From Seminavis robusta (Eukaryota > Bacillariophyta > Bacillariophyceae > Naviculales > Naviculaceae), in NCBI GenBank assembly GCA_903772945.1, contig CAICTM010001052.1:1-38759 (forward strand): a stretch of DNA of 38,759 nucleotides, in the 5' to 3' direction. A program made the position numbers and the translations under genes. Positions 9,185 through 20,010 of the stretch are shown here, one piece after another. The notes below the pieces were generated by a model that was not told the DNA's origin, searched no databases, and saw only the letters and a program-made list of their open reading frames with translations. Numbering within the stretch: position 1 is the stretch's first letter; every line of letters begins with the position of its first letter.

Positions 9185-10354
9185 ATGACATCCACAGAAG
9201 GAGAAGAGAGCGTAGTAGAGAAACGCGTGACGACCGCCGATGGCAAAGTGGAACGTCACGTGACGACGACGAGTACCAAGATGGTGGATGGCAAGAAAGT
9301 CATTACCACAACAACGGTAGTCGAGGAAGAATCATCGCAAGAAAGAGGACGAGGACGATCCGTCGGAGGAGTGCTTCGCAAGATTGGCCGCAGTCTCAGC
9401 AAAAAGGCAAGAGCTCGATCTCGCAGTCAAAAGCGAGGAGGTGATGAAACAGCAGTCGATAAAGAAAAAGCCGCCAAAAAAGCAGAAAAAGAAAAGAAAA
9501 AAGCCGAAAAGAAGGCGGAAAAAGAAGCCAGAAAAGCTGCCAAAAAGGAAGGCAGAATTTACATCAACAAAGACGGAAAAAAGGTCCGAAGAGTCCGAAA
9601 AACCGATAAAGAACCGGAAAAGGAACCAAAGTCAACCAATGCTACCAAGACAACCTCTTCAGCTTCATCATCAGCTTTAGCTAGCAATGCCAATGCGACC
9701 AAGGAGAATGCTCCAATTACAGTTACAGAAGACACCAGCAACATGCCAGAATGGAAAAAGAAGGCAGTTCAAGCAGTCATTCAAAGAGCTCCTGCGCAAC
9801 CTCTGGTGGTACAAAACTCGGTTGAAAAGGCAGCCAATACGGGAAAAACTCCAGAATGGCGTATTCAAGCAGCTGCAGCAGTGGCCAATCGAGCTCCTTC
9901 TCAGCCACTGGTCGTGCAACAATCCGTCTCACAAGCCAACAATCCAGACAGTGTGGCTGCGTGGAAGAAAAAGGCAGAAGAAGCCTGCAATGTTGCCAAT
10001 GTCAAAAAGAATGAACAATTGCCTACGCACACGTCCACTGCCACAACCACAACAACTATCCCTACTACTACTACTACAAGTGCTACTATTAATAGCAAAA
10101 CCACGGTAGTACCGGAATGGAAACGAAAACTACTCGAAACCAAAAAACAAAAACTGGCAGAACTGGAACGGCTCAAAGCTGAAATGGCAGCTTACAAGGC
10201 ACCACCTGCACCTGCTCCGCCACCAACAAAAAAGAAGGAAGTTGTGGAAGAAGAAATCATTTACGAATACATTGACACAGATGATGACGATGATGATGAT
10301 GATGACGATGAATACTACGAAGAAGAAATCATTGAAGAAGAAATCATTGAATAG
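9185..10354 (+). CDS. Charged repeat protein with PEW motifs and poly-Asp tail, 389 aa
   Basis: Intact single-exon frame with ATG in a purine-rich context (AATAAGATGA). N-terminus about 1-50 is Thr/Val/Glu-rich. Residues about 55-85 are Arg/Ser-rich (KIGRSLSKKARARSRSQKR). Residues about 95-140 form a Lys/Ala/Glu helix. A 35-residue repeat starts at about 188, 223 and 258: [PA]-[EA]-W-[KR], then a helix, then RAPxQPLVVQxSV. A fourth PEWKR at 310 leads into LLETKKQKLAELERLKAEM, a coiled coil. The tail has a PAPAPPP segment, then a ten-Asp run and EEEIIEEEIIE. No signal peptide or membrane segment. The P-x-W-K-R-x-L-L-x-x-K pattern recalls a motif I know from cytoskeletal proteins such as phostensin and taperin; that link is tentative. 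Function unknown. Confidence 0.85.
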   Translation: MTSTEGEESVVEKRVTTADGKVERHVTTTSTKMVDGKKVITTTTVVEEESSQERGRGRSVGGVLRKIGRSLSKKARARSRSQKRGGDETAVDKEKAAKKAEKEKKKAEKKAEKEARKAAKKEGRIYINKDGKKVRRVRKTDKEPEKEPKSTNATKTTSSASSSALASNANATKENAPITVTEDTSNMPEWKKKAVQAVIQRAPAQPLVVQNSVEKAANTGKTPEWRIQAAAAVANRAPSQPLVVQQSVSQANNPDSVAAWKKKAEEACNVANVKKNEQLPTHTSTATTTTTIPTTTTTSATINSKTTVVPEWKRKLLETKKQKLAELERLKAEMAAYKAPPAPAPPPTKKKEVVEEEIIYEYIDTDDDDDDDDDDEYYEEEIIEEEIIE

Positions 10355-11969
10355 TACGAATAGTACATGTAGATAGCTAGTAAGTAGCTAGACTGGCATA
10401 CATAGAGGGAAGCAATAATAAATATCAATAGCATGTTTGTACTGGTAGCGGCTGACTGCACATTGGTACGGTTTGCCTTTAGAAAACGTTGCCTCGACAC
10501 TACTCTACTGTGAAACTTCTTCGACAATACGTGCATGATGATGACACGTTTCCCAGTGCTTTTGCAGCCTTCCTTCCTGCACATAGATGGATCCTCTGGG
10601 AAACGTGTTGTCTCGCGGCGGTTCCTTTGGGCGGGATGGTATTGGTTCGGCCGTCCTATCATAGTTCTTTTGCCTTTCAGCCAGTGCATGCTCGTTGCAT
10701 ACGTATGCCATACTGGTACTGTAATGTAATGTACGAGCAAAACTGTGCCGCCTCAAACCCTTCTCTCTTCCTCGTACTCTAGAGTACTAGTGCTGCAGGT
10801 CTGGATAAATGGCACCCTTCACCTTCACCTTCAATTTTATTTTTATTTCGTTCATGAAGGCTTACAAGGCTCCTGCGCAATGGCGACGTTTTCACTCGAA
10901 ATTGACACTCGTGATTCCATTCCTTCATTTTTCAGTCACAATCGCAGCGCAATGTAGTGCACCTTTGCATGATGAGGCTGAGGTAATCAAATCACGAGAT
11001 TCCCCCTTTTTGGAGTAATTCTTTCTGACCGGCACGATTTGTGAGAAGCAGCTTTCGGGGCACACAGCTTCGGAGCACCCAACCAAACTTTTCCTGCAAC
11101 CCTCAAGATTTCTGGGCCAGCCAGCTTTCCGAGCACCCTCATAAATTCCACTCTCAGCTCAGCGACACGGGCATCGGTTTGGCCTGCCATGGCATGGTCC
11201 GTCAAGCTATTCGGGACCTTGCAGAGTCGAGTCCACCCCGACCGCAGCAACGCGCGTGTGCCATGGTCGCTCCGTGAAAGAGGCTCCGTGGAAGGAGGAA
11301 TAAGAACCGTGTGTTGTCAACCGTGGTTGTGCAACAAAGGCCGTATCCACAGCTGCAACACCATGTTCCCACATTCTGAGACAAAGTCAGTTCCATAAAT
11401 CCACCAAGGAAAGAACGCGAAAGCTATGCCCTTTTCTCTCTACACTCCACGATGGCCGAAGCGACCAAGGCAGCGGTTGCAGATGGGCGATGGGACGAAC
11501 CGACCGACATAATGATGTTGTTTCTTGTCATCGTCGATGATGAGTGATTCCAATGCCATGATCTCTCTCCGACTTGACGACTGACTCTCCGACAGTGTCG
11601 ATATTCAACCGTCGAAACTGCGAAAGCTATGCCCTTTTTCCTCCTCACTGCCTGCTGCCTTCTTGCTCCTTGCTTCGTGTTGGCAGCGCCATAGCATGGT
11701 GCAGCAATCGTTGTCTTCTTCTAGCACAGACGCTTACAATGGTGTCATTCTCTGGTGCTGCCTTGTTGTATTGACTTGCCCAACTACGGCACCATCACAT
11801 GCACCTGATACTAGTAGATTCGATTCAATTTTTAGTTTCGTTCATGATCATGATGTGTTACTCTTCGTTTGCTTGCTCTTGCTTCCAGATAGCACTTCGT
11901 ACTCGAACAGGTAACTACTATGGCATAGCTAGATTCTTTGCTCTTGAACCGTTGCTTTTACTGGTTGGG
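10355..11969. other. Intergenic, no gene supported
   Basis: Open frames here are short, overlap on both strands and have no recognisable content. A 19-bp exact direct repeat, GCGAAAGCTATGCCCTTTT, occurs at about 11418 and 11619. The stretch after 11680 is the 3' side of the minus-strand gene that ends at 11970. Confidence 0.45.
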
Positions 11970-12854
11970 CTATGCACCGTCATCCTTGCTGCTTCCTCGA
12001 ACACTGCCAAGTTTGCTGTTGCTACTGCTACTGCCACTGCCATGGCCGAAATCATCCTTATCGCGGCTTCCACTGTTGCCACCGCCGCCACCACCAGAAC
12101 TACCTGCATCGTGCTTGTTTGCACTTCCATCTGCCACCACCACATAATACACAATGCCGCCCACCAAAGCGAAACAGATCAGGCAGCTCACCAATAGACA
12201 CAGCCACAGCCAGCGTTTGTTCACCATCACATGAGAGGAGGAATCACTCTTGTGGTTCATGACCTTGTCACCACTCACCATGACACCACCATGCTGGCTA
12301 ATACTACTACTAATAGGAATAGGCTCTTGCACATTGTCGCTGACAACTGCTGACGTAGATAACCTTTGCAGCACACCCACGTCTAGTGGAGATGCATACA
12401 CCAACTCGGGTTCGTGCGTCACAGAGGGTGGTAGTACCAAAGAACTACTAGTTGACAACGGCGGGACGAGACTGGCACAAGGAATCACATACAATGAATC
12501 TGCATGGCTTCTGGATCCAAGGCTGACAGCAGAAGAAGAAGACTCTTGACTGCCCAAAGGTGCCACATGGAACGCACCGGGTTGAGACGAACGTGGCCCT
12601 CGTGCTAGTCTCGGTGGTGGTACCGGAGGCATGGAGCTGGTATCCGATGCCGAACGACAGGGATGAGGACGTGTGACGAGGTCGTTGTTGTGATCTCGTT
12701 GCTTGTCGTTCGCTTCCAGCGTATCGTCCTGTTTGGCAGTCTTGTCATCCTTCTCGGTTGTGTCATTGCCAATGCCATCCCCATCAATAATTTTGTCACG
12801 AGAAGCACCATTTGGAGATGCTTCATTTTGACTGCTTCCACCCTTCCTTCTCAT
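11970..12854 (-). CDS. Single-pass membrane protein, Ser/Gly-rich, 294 aa
   Basis: ATG at 12854, TAG at 11970. Residues 1-212 are hydrophilic and Ser/Pro-rich, with an Asp/Lys stretch at about 22-58 and PPVPPPRLARGPRSSQPGAF at about 77-96. Basic residues (NKRW) precede one clear membrane segment at 215-241 (WLWLCLLVSCLICFALVGGI...). The last 53 residues are Gly/Ser/Asp-rich with no cysteine. No signal peptide, so the N-terminus is probably cytosolic. From memory, many diatom leucine-rich-repeat receptor-like proteins have this layout, a disordered N-terminus with a PGAF-like phrase and one TM, followed by LRRs; here no LRR follows. It could be a truncated member or simply a short anchor protein. 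Function unknown. Confidence 0.7.
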   Translation of the reverse strand: MRRKGGSSQNEASPNGASRDKIIDGDGIGNDTTEKDDKTAKQDDTLEANDKQRDHNNDLVTRPHPCRSASDTSSMPPVPPPRLARGPRSSQPGAFHVAPLGSQESSSSAVSLGSRSHADSLYVIPCASLVPPLSTSSSLVLPPSVTHEPELVYASPLDVGVLQRLSTSAVVSDNVQEPIPISSSISQHGGVMVSGDKVMNHKSDSSSHVMVNKRWLWLCLLVSCLICFALVGGIVYYVVVADGSANKHDAGSSGGGGGGNSGSRDKDDFGHGSGSSSSNSKLGSVRGSSKDDGA

Positions 12855-14091
12855 CTTCAGTGTACTTCTGGTACGGTTACGGATTGGAACCTAGATCTAG
12901 ATTTGGGACTGAAGAAGCAAGAAAATGTGTCGTGCCCAATTTGTGGCTGTTCTAGCTAGCTAGTACAGTATCGTACTTTCTGCTGCTCTACTTGTGGCTG
13001 CCACTTCACTGGTCACCATAAAGTAACTTGCCAATCAACACCCTTAGAGTCATCTCCCCTGCTGTGAGCTATTTTATCGCGTTCGTGCTGTTACTGGTTC
13101 CACAACAACTAACTAATAACTGATCGTGCCAAATCTACTCCCACAAAGACAGCCTTAACCCTACCGTAACGGTACTCGGGAACTAATGACATCACCGAGC
13201 TCAAAGGCGTAACCCGCAACATCTCTCTTGGAGGTGTTATGGAAATGCTGAAAGGGCCGAGACCATGGAAGTCCTTGGGACGCATATCATACATGTAGAC
13301 CATTGAGAAATAAACGAAGCTAAGGCGGAGCAATTACTCCGAGTAACAATTACTCCGAGTAATAGAAGAAAGATTTGGCTCGAGACCTACCGGATTCCAG
13401 CAGATTCATTCGAATGATTCGCCCGGAGATTGCCCGTACCGGTAGGCCTCGAGCGACGATTCCATTCATTCTTTGGCCTCACGCTCTCTTCTACATGCCT
13501 ATCTAGCTACAAGTAGCAGCCACTGGTAGATAGTATTTGAAATGGATTCTTGGTCCTGGGCTTAGATCCGATTCATGTCCGGCTCATCGAATAACTCAAT
13601 CGAATATTTTAAGATGGGGGCACGAACCGAGGAACCGATCTCTCGGATTTGACAAGGAAGTTTCTCTCGGATCCATTATCATCATCGTGGACAATCCTCG
13701 ACGGAAGGTCCTTCTGCAGTAAAGCTTCTACTGTACGTTTCGGGCGTGGTGTTATTGCTCGATTGAATCCAACCATCCAAATCGTGCAATCACACGTTGA
13801 GGTACGTAAACTGCTCGCCTTCCACATGATCCAAGAATCCTTCGCTTAGCGAACTGATTAGCCAATCTGATACTGTACCGTACGGTACTGTACTGTCAAA
13901 GGGGTTCGATGATGCAGCATGATGGAAACTGTCGGAAGATGTCGCGAAGGAAGGATTTCGGCAGATCTGAGTCCCATCGAAGTTTTCGAAACGAAGGAGC
14001 GTGGTCCGTTTTTCAGCGTGGAGTGCAGCGTGGACAAAGGAAGGAGTCGACGAGACACTCTCTCCTCTCACAAATTACAAAACACAAAACT
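12855..14091. other. Intergenic between divergent genes
   Basis: The minus gene ending upstream and the plus gene at 14092 are divergently transcribed, so both promoters should lie here. Features seen: tandem ATTACTCCGAGTAAY elements at 13332-13363 and a perfect 14-bp palindrome GTACCGTACGGTAC at about 13875. An in-frame upstream ATG at 13909 could extend the next gene by 61 codons. No other gene supported. Confidence 0.45.
13332..13363. promoter_or_regulatory. Two tandem near-palindromes ATTACTCCGAGTAAY
   Basis: AATTACTCCGAGTAAC is followed directly by AATTACTCCGAGTAAT. Each is an inverted repeat ATTACTC-C-GAGTAA with a one-base centre, and copies are 17 bp apart. This looks like a paired binding site for a dimeric regulator, placed between two divergent genes. 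Regulatory role is inferred only. Confidence 0.35.
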
Positions 14092-15171
14092 ATGAATCGA
14101 TATTCTTTCTTTTGCGCTACCATGTTGTTGACGTTGTTGTTGTTGTTGGTGGGGCTATGCTTTATGACTCTTCGGGATGGGACCATGATGATGGAAGTGA
14201 TGGAAAATGTGGACTTGATTATTCGAAAGATGATTGTACCAAGGCTGTTGGAGAGAGATGGTGTGCCAAGGTCCGTCAAGGACGCCCTGACACTTTGCAA
14301 TATATGGGAGCCGGTTGTCTTTTTTGGAGAGACCTTTAAAAAGGGTTTCTTTTATGACTGCATGCTCAACTCCCCTCAGGTTCACAAGGCTGCGATTGAG
14401 CTACTCTTTCGCAACCATGTGCCTTTGTCGGTTTGCCCTGGCGCTCCCGGCAAATTCTGGCCTTGCATCTATAATGCATGGTGTGAAACGCACTGTGGCC
14501 ACCCTTGGGACAGCATTCCTGGCAATGCGACTCGTTTGGAGTATGTGGCATGTATTGCGGCGAAAGCTCCCTATACTGCCGAGGTCTACCACGCATCTGC
14601 GGAGTTCCACTTGACTGTCCTCTCGGTTTGGTGGAATTCAGTTGTGTCACATGCGCATGCAGTGGCGCCAGATGTGATTGAAAACTTGGTCTGGCTGGTC
14701 TCTGCCTATGGGTTCCTCTGGTTGTTTCAGGCTCACGGACTGTTCCACTGGATCTGGGATTGCTATGTCAGTTCACTGCACCCCTTTGTCGTGATCTGGA
14801 TGCTCATTTGTGAGATCTGGATGCTCCTTTGTCGCTGGCGCGAGATTTCGGTCTGGGCTCGGGAAGGAGTGGCGCTTGGGTGGAACTGGATTCAAGGAAG
14901 AGTGTCCATTTGGAAAAGCTGGATTCAGGGAAGATTGTCCTTTGGGCGGATCTGGATTCAGGCAAGACTGACAAGCTGGAGGACCTGGGTACAGCCCATC
15001 ATTGGTCGGGCATGGATGTCGACTCAGGCTTGGAGCACACAGGTGTTCGAACGCTGCTGGCAACGGCAGCAGACAGCCGCGGCAAATGACATGCCCAACC
15101 CTCTCACCACCTTGGACTATGATCAGGAACACATTTTCTATCTTGGAAACTTCAATCGGCCCCTGAACTGA
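14092..15171 (+). CDS. Trp-rich membrane protein with 11-residue repeats, 359 aa
   Basis: I choose the ATG at 14092 because it puts a signal peptide or anchor at the N-terminus (FFCATMLLTLLLLLVGLCF). The in-frame ATG at 13909 would add 61 charged residues of unconvincing composition. Residues about 30-185 are probably lumenal or extracellular, with several cysteines (CPGAPGKFWPC, AWCETHCGHPW) and one N-glycosylation sequon (NAT). Residues about 195-250 contain one or two hydrophobic segments (IENLVWLVSAYGFLWLF and FVVIWMLICEIWMLLC). After WREISVWAREGVALGWN comes a repeat of 11 residues, W-[IV]-Q-x-[RP]..., four copies. The tail is soluble. I do not recognise a family; a diatom-specific membrane protein seems likely. 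Confidence 0.75.
   Translation: MNRYSFFCATMLLTLLLLLVGLCFMTLRDGTMMMEVMENVDLIIRKMIVPRLLERDGVPRSVKDALTLCNIWEPVVFFGETFKKGFFYDCMLNSPQVHKAAIELLFRNHVPLSVCPGAPGKFWPCIYNAWCETHCGHPWDSIPGNATRLEYVACIAAKAPYTAEVYHASAEFHLTVLSVWWNSVVSHAHAVAPDVIENLVWLVSAYGFLWLFQAHGLFHWIWDCYVSSLHPFVVIWMLICEIWMLLCRWREISVWAREGVALGWNWIQGRVSIWKSWIQGRLSFGRIWIQARLTSWRTWVQPIIGRAWMSTQAWSTQVFERCWQRQQTAAANDMPNPLTTLDYDQEHIFYLGNFNRPLN
14887..15018 (+). repeat. 33-bp minisatellite coding Trp hendecads
   Basis: Units begin at 14887, 14920, 14953 and 14986, each opening TGGATTCA(A/G)G or TGGGTACAG. They encode WIQGRVSIWKS, WIQGRLSFGRI, WIQARLTSWRT and a partial WVQPIIGRAW. The exact 33-bp spacing shows growth by in-frame tandem duplication. 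Confidence 0.85.
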
Positions 15172-17817
15172 GTTTGAGAAGCATAGCAACAACAACACAA
15201 CAACAACAACAACGCAACAACATACCCCCAAAACCAATCCGTGGTACACTGATATTGAGGCAGAGTCCAACATCGACAGCACCGACACAGGATAAGCCTG
15301 TCAATGGTGGCGGGTTCTGCTTCAAGTTTCTGTGATGCTCTGCTCCCAAGGACTTGCAAAAGTATGGAAACATCTCCCCATGCTCCCGGAAGCATGTACC
15401 TTCCCCAGTTTCTGGAAAGGCGCCGGAGTCTTGGTGAGCATCCAGAAGTCAGTGTTGGAGTGTTCCATTGCGGAACCACGAGGGCCTCGAACTGGGTAAC
15501 TATGGCTGTTTCGTTCAATCGCGTGCACCTTGCTGTTCTCTTGTCATGTACTAACCTCTGCCTGCTGTTCATTATTGGGTGACGTCGAGTTCCCGTGTTT
15601 TGTTTCCCAAGCTGGCTTCCCAAGCAGCTGGATTCAAGCACCTGTGTCTATTGGCAAGGCACAGACCTCCCCGTGGTGTCACCTGGGAACTTCATCATTA
15701 CATTGCCAGATGAAGGCTAGGAGGAACTCTTGTTTGGATTGTTGGTTGTGGTCAAAAGGTACAGTATCTAGCAGTAAGCCATTTTAAAACTAAACGATTC
15801 TAAGCATCAAAGCAAGCGACATTACAACGTTCTGACATTCATGGAAGTGGCATTGGTTCTTGCTGCTGCATCACGGCATTCCTTCCTGCCGAGAAGCTCT
15901 TGTTCACGGACGTGCCTGTTGGTCAGTCAATCACGGACTCCTTTGGTGATTGGCGAGAACCTGAAATGGATGTCATGCGAATGGGAAGACCAACAAATTG
16001 ACAAGGTCCCAAAAATGTAGCAGCCTATTTAGTATTGGCATTGTTGAGCAGCCTACACTTCTCATTAATTTGATGCAAAGGCATAGATAGATTGGCAAAC
16101 TGAAGGTGTCTCGTGTTTTTCTGGTTAGTGTAAGCTCTGTGAATGTAGCCAACGTCGAACAGGGCCCTGCTTCAGTTGAGGCAGCTGGAGCCCATGACAA
16201 CAGCCATCAATTTAAGGTGACGAAGGATCTGGACATGGTGTTGACATCTGGGTGCCTTCTTCTGAGCCCAGTGCTTTCTTTGGAGTACCAGAGGCCCAGA
16301 CGTGTTCTCAGCAGCAGCGAGAGCGTGCATGAAAATGACAATGACGATTGTATCTGGTAGTAGCACCATGGAGGTGAGCTCGATTGAGAGCCTTGGCACA
16401 ACCAAAGGTGCTGCTCAAGTTTGCTGATTCCAAGTTGTTTTGATGAAGTAGACTACTCTATCCGTGGTTGTTCATCCGCAGTCCACGACCCTGCTGGTTC
16501 TGGCCGCCCTTCTTGTCATCGGTTGGACAAGACCACACGTCGCAGTCGCACGTGGCGTCGAAAGAAAGAAACAAGTCGTCGGCGGATGGATCTTGGGGAA
16601 GAAACCGCCAAAGCTTTCATTCGAGTTGTCGTATCCACCTTGGATGACACTGAAAGAGCCAGGCAAAGCCAAGACGAGCCAAGCCAAGATGGAAGCAGTG
16701 AGGCCAAAACGTCTTCGATGGGTCTGGCTTAGATGATTGAATCAAAGGATGCTGATGACCCTCTACAAATCTAATGTATCAGGATAGAAGCAGTAGCAAG
16801 CAATGCTGATGGCTGGATGCTGCTTGCGTCATCTTGTTGAATAGCGACTTGAGTAGCAGAGTGACGAGTGAACCTGCATATTGTGATTTCTCTCTACCGA
16901 GGCAATATCCATAGTGTATAGGTATCAGGACGTGACAGGTGACAGAATATCCATTTGCTTCGGGAAACCAAGCGTCTATTGCCTCTTCTGGGATTTTTGG
17001 ATGGCCAACGAGCTGCCTGCAATACTGTCCTACCGTACGTCCCGGAACTACTAACTACTGGTAGGTCCAGGATATCGCAGCGGTTCACAACTGTAGGCTG
17101 TACCTGAGTGCAGCACTGATTACATACAGCACAAGGTATCCCTGAACACAACAGAAGCTGTATACCGGTACTATGAGACATGCACTTTTATTGATTGGTT
17201 CTTGCATTGACCCTGATACAGTAGTAGTAGTAACTGTAGCAGCAGGAGGAGCAAAGCACAGGACATGAAAAACAAGACCAAGATTGCCCCCGCAATGGTC
17301 CTCAATTCTTGCCCCTGATCCCACGGAACCCAGTCCTGAATTTCAACTCTTCTCTGCCTGGCCCTCTCTGGCTTCCGCAGATAGTCCACCCACTCTAAAC
17401 CCCCGTCAAAAGACAAAGAGCACTCACCGTCGATCATCGATTTGAGCCTTTGTCATGGTCTTTGTGAGTGGTACAACTTTGTTGGGTGCCCCGATGCAAT
17501 GGTGCTCTTCTGCAAAATTGTGAGCGAAGCTGAACGAGCAAGCCTGGTTCAAAAAGTCAAAAAGAGCAACAGAGCTGGTTGGAAACTACTAATAGAGGTT
17601 GGGGTCCAATCCCAACACACAACCCGTACCTGGGGTACTAGCTAGTATGTTGTCGCACTCCTGCTGGTTCGATTCGTTCTGATTCGTCCATTGCTTTGTA
17701 CATCATTCGAAATTGGTTAAACTAATAGTGATTTCTGTTCTGCTCTGTTCTAGTACCTTACTCCTTGTTGTCATCACACAAGAAAGTGGTCCCGATTTTT
17801 CCGCAGTAGTAACGATC
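15172..17817. other. Long stretch with no supported gene
   Basis: Frames on both strands overlap and have random-looking content. A frame at about 16464-16736 starts like a signal peptide but has no ATG. The A/C-rich run at 15186-15225 (CAACAACA) probably belongs to the 3' end of the preceding gene. A dispersed repeat lies at 17283-17403. Confidence 0.45.
17283..17403 (+). repeat. Dispersed repeat family 2, copy a
   Basis: Matches 30325-30473 in the same orientation: shared phrases CAATGGTCCTC (TAATGGTCCTC), TTGCCCCTGATCCCAC, AGTCCTGAATTTC, GGCTTCCG and TCTAAACCCC in the same order. Confidence 0.75.
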
Positions 17818-18033
17818 ATGATGCTGACTGAGCCTGAAGCAACCAAGTCCATGCAGAAACTTGCGAAGGCGTGTCACCTTGCCGTCGCTCTCGACCCGAT
17901 AGAATTTGAGGGTTTGAAGATTGTCTTGTTCAATTCATTCATTGGATTAAGCTCCATGGTGCAATATCATATCACTGGGAACGGAGGACGTGTGCAAAGG
18001 CAGCTGCCACCATGGATGTCGCTCATGCATTGA
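17818..18033 (+). CDS. Small hypothetical ORF, 71 aa
   Basis: ATG-initiated frame. The first part reads MMLTEPEATKSMQKLAKACH and then a hydrophobic stretch FEGLKIVLFNSFIGLSSMV. Composition is protein-like and the frame is open upstream to about 17713, where GTGATTTCTGTT...TTCTAG could be an intron end. No recognised domain; may be an exon or chance. Confidence 0.2.
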   Translation: MMLTEPEATKSMQKLAKACHLAVALDPIEFEGLKIVLFNSFIGLSSMVQYHITGNGGRVQRQLPPWMSLMH

Positions 18034-19746
18034 AGCAAGAGGCAACCTCAGGGTCGCCTCCGAGTACCAGTCCGTAACCAGTCTTCTGGCTGGTAGCTGG
18101 GAGGTCCAGAGAGACACCGCCGACACCTACCTGTACGGTACGGGTACTAGTACACGTATTAATAGGGAGTTGTACGGTATTTTACAGTAATGAATAAGTC
18201 ATTTCAGTACCGTTTCAAATTGAGTCCCGCGAAAACGACGCTGCGACGTCGCTGCGACGTCGCTGCGTCACTGCGTCGCGACGCTGCGTCGCTTTCGTGG
18301 GACTAAAATCGAATCGAATCGTGACTGCCGTGCTATGTCCCTACTCTAAATCCACAGTCAAATAGACTTACCTGAGTTCGTGCCGGTACCGCCCGGATGT
18401 ACGGTACCTTTGGGAGGACCGCTGACAGAGAGCGTGGGAGCGTGGGAAAATCGAACGTGGACAATAATCGTGGACGTATTGCCTCAGCTTCAGTGCCTCA
18501 GGACGAAACAACGACGATGTGGGCTTTTGCTGCGCATGGTGTTGACTGAGTGTGGTTGGCATGCTGTGGCCCGCAAGAATTGAGCTCTGAATTTCCATAG
18601 CCACATGGAACGCCTTTTGCTGCTGTTATTGAACCGTACAAACCAAGGACAACCATGACGCTATTCGCTATGGTTGCTTCTTGTTACGGTGTCGGCTCTT
18701 GGTATCGACTGTCACTCCCCACAGACGTACCGCTGTGGTTACCTGTTGCAGTTTGATATCTAGCTCCCCTTGTTCCAGTTGACAATGACTCTCCGTCGTG
18801 TCGCTCCTTCCCGATTGACTCTCCGAGTCAATACTCTCTTGTGAGGTTGTTTCTCGCGACATTGTCGACACGATGACTGTGTTCCGCAGTGCAAAAGTAT
18901 TTCTCTTCGTGGCAACCTATAGCGCAACTCCTGTAGTTGTTTTCGTATGAGTAGTTGTATGATGGCGGTTTCCGCAGCACAAAATCTTAAAATCTTTGCG
19001 TTTCCTGCTCAATCGTGTGAGCTGGGTGCCCGCTCCGGGGATCACTCCTGGAGACTTCATGATATTGCTTCCTTGTAGCAGATCTCTGCAATGGTGTTAG
19101 ATACGATCACTGTGTCAGTTTCATTGGCGGGAACTGGCTGAAAAAGGCACCATCACAAAATCGTGGAGATCTTTTTTGCTCGGCCAGGATCTACACAACG
19201 AATCGAATCAATGGATCAACAAGACGACAAAATCAGTGCAATGTAAGCATACCGGTGGAACGAAGAGCCTTATGCGCAACAGATCGATACTAACTAAGAA
19301 CAAGGTCAACAAACCGAAACTGAAGGAGTAATGGACCAGCACGTAACTCATGGATTCGATTCGGCAAGCAAAAGCCGGTTGACCCCGTGGACTTGATCTG
19401 CAGCACTGAATCACCGAGTAGAAGTGATTCCAGCCCATGAAACTCACCAAGTTAACTCATCTAGCGCTACTACCAAAATCTGCAGAAGCAGAAGCACTTT
19501 GAGTGGACCACAGAGGAAGATCGACCATTTTCTGTACGATTCCAAGATATCTTCTCGAATTTGCCACGGGACCATGGAAAGGACCAATCAAGCTGCACCA
19601 AGACTGGAGCAGACAGAGATATACCTAAAGAGGCTACCTGATCAACCATGTATTGCCAAGGTAACCCACATGTCTTCGTTCGAATCGCCCCCCTGGTGAT
19701 TGCTGCCTTTGCTGTCGTCACCTTAGAACAACACCTTCTGCTTCGC
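18034..19746. other. Non-genic stretch with a foldback element
   Basis: Apart from the hairpin element at 18223-18304 I see no supported gene. Frames such as that at about 19424-19699 lack an ATG start and a recognisable product. Confidence 0.45.
18223..18304. repeat. Foldback element A, CGACG-rich hairpin
   Basis: The left arm AGTCCCGCGAAAACGACGC is mirrored by the right arm ending CGAAAG-type CTTTCGTGGGACT. The core is made almost only of GCGACGTCGCT and GCTGCGTCGC words. It could fold over its whole 82 bp. The outer AGTCCC/GGGACT edges and a CG-rich palindromic core are shared with the element at 28181-28315. Confidence 0.75.
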
Positions 19747-20010
19747 TTGCCAAGGATTGTATTGCGACTCTCCATACCATAGTCGCAATCTGGTACCTCA
19801 CGGGCTGGGCCATTGCCAGCAAAGGGTATGGCAATCTGGTTCAGGTTGATTGTAGCTTATTACCTATAATACTATACCAGCATTTGGAGATGACTGGGAA
19901 ATGCAACAATGACAGCTGAGCTACAAACCATGTAGCACAGAAGCAGCTACATGCACAACAAATGAAAATGTAAACATAAAACTAAAAGTTGTGCAAATAT
20001 AACTCATCAT

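Noticed and set aside
9384..9680. Lys/Gln-rich frame overlapping the 9185 gene
   Set aside because: Shifted reading of the lysine-rich part of a well-supported longer gene.
15138..15641. 167-codon minus frame with a CCCC-rich hydrophobic stretch
   Set aside because: Hydrophobicity comes from antisense CAACAACA sequence; start is weak and it overlaps the 3' end of the 14092 gene.
16464..16736. 90-codon frame beginning like a secreted protein (TTLLVLAALLVIGW then AVARG)
   Set aside because: Starts at GTG, has no ATG before the hydrophobic part, overlaps other frames and has no recognisable mature domain.
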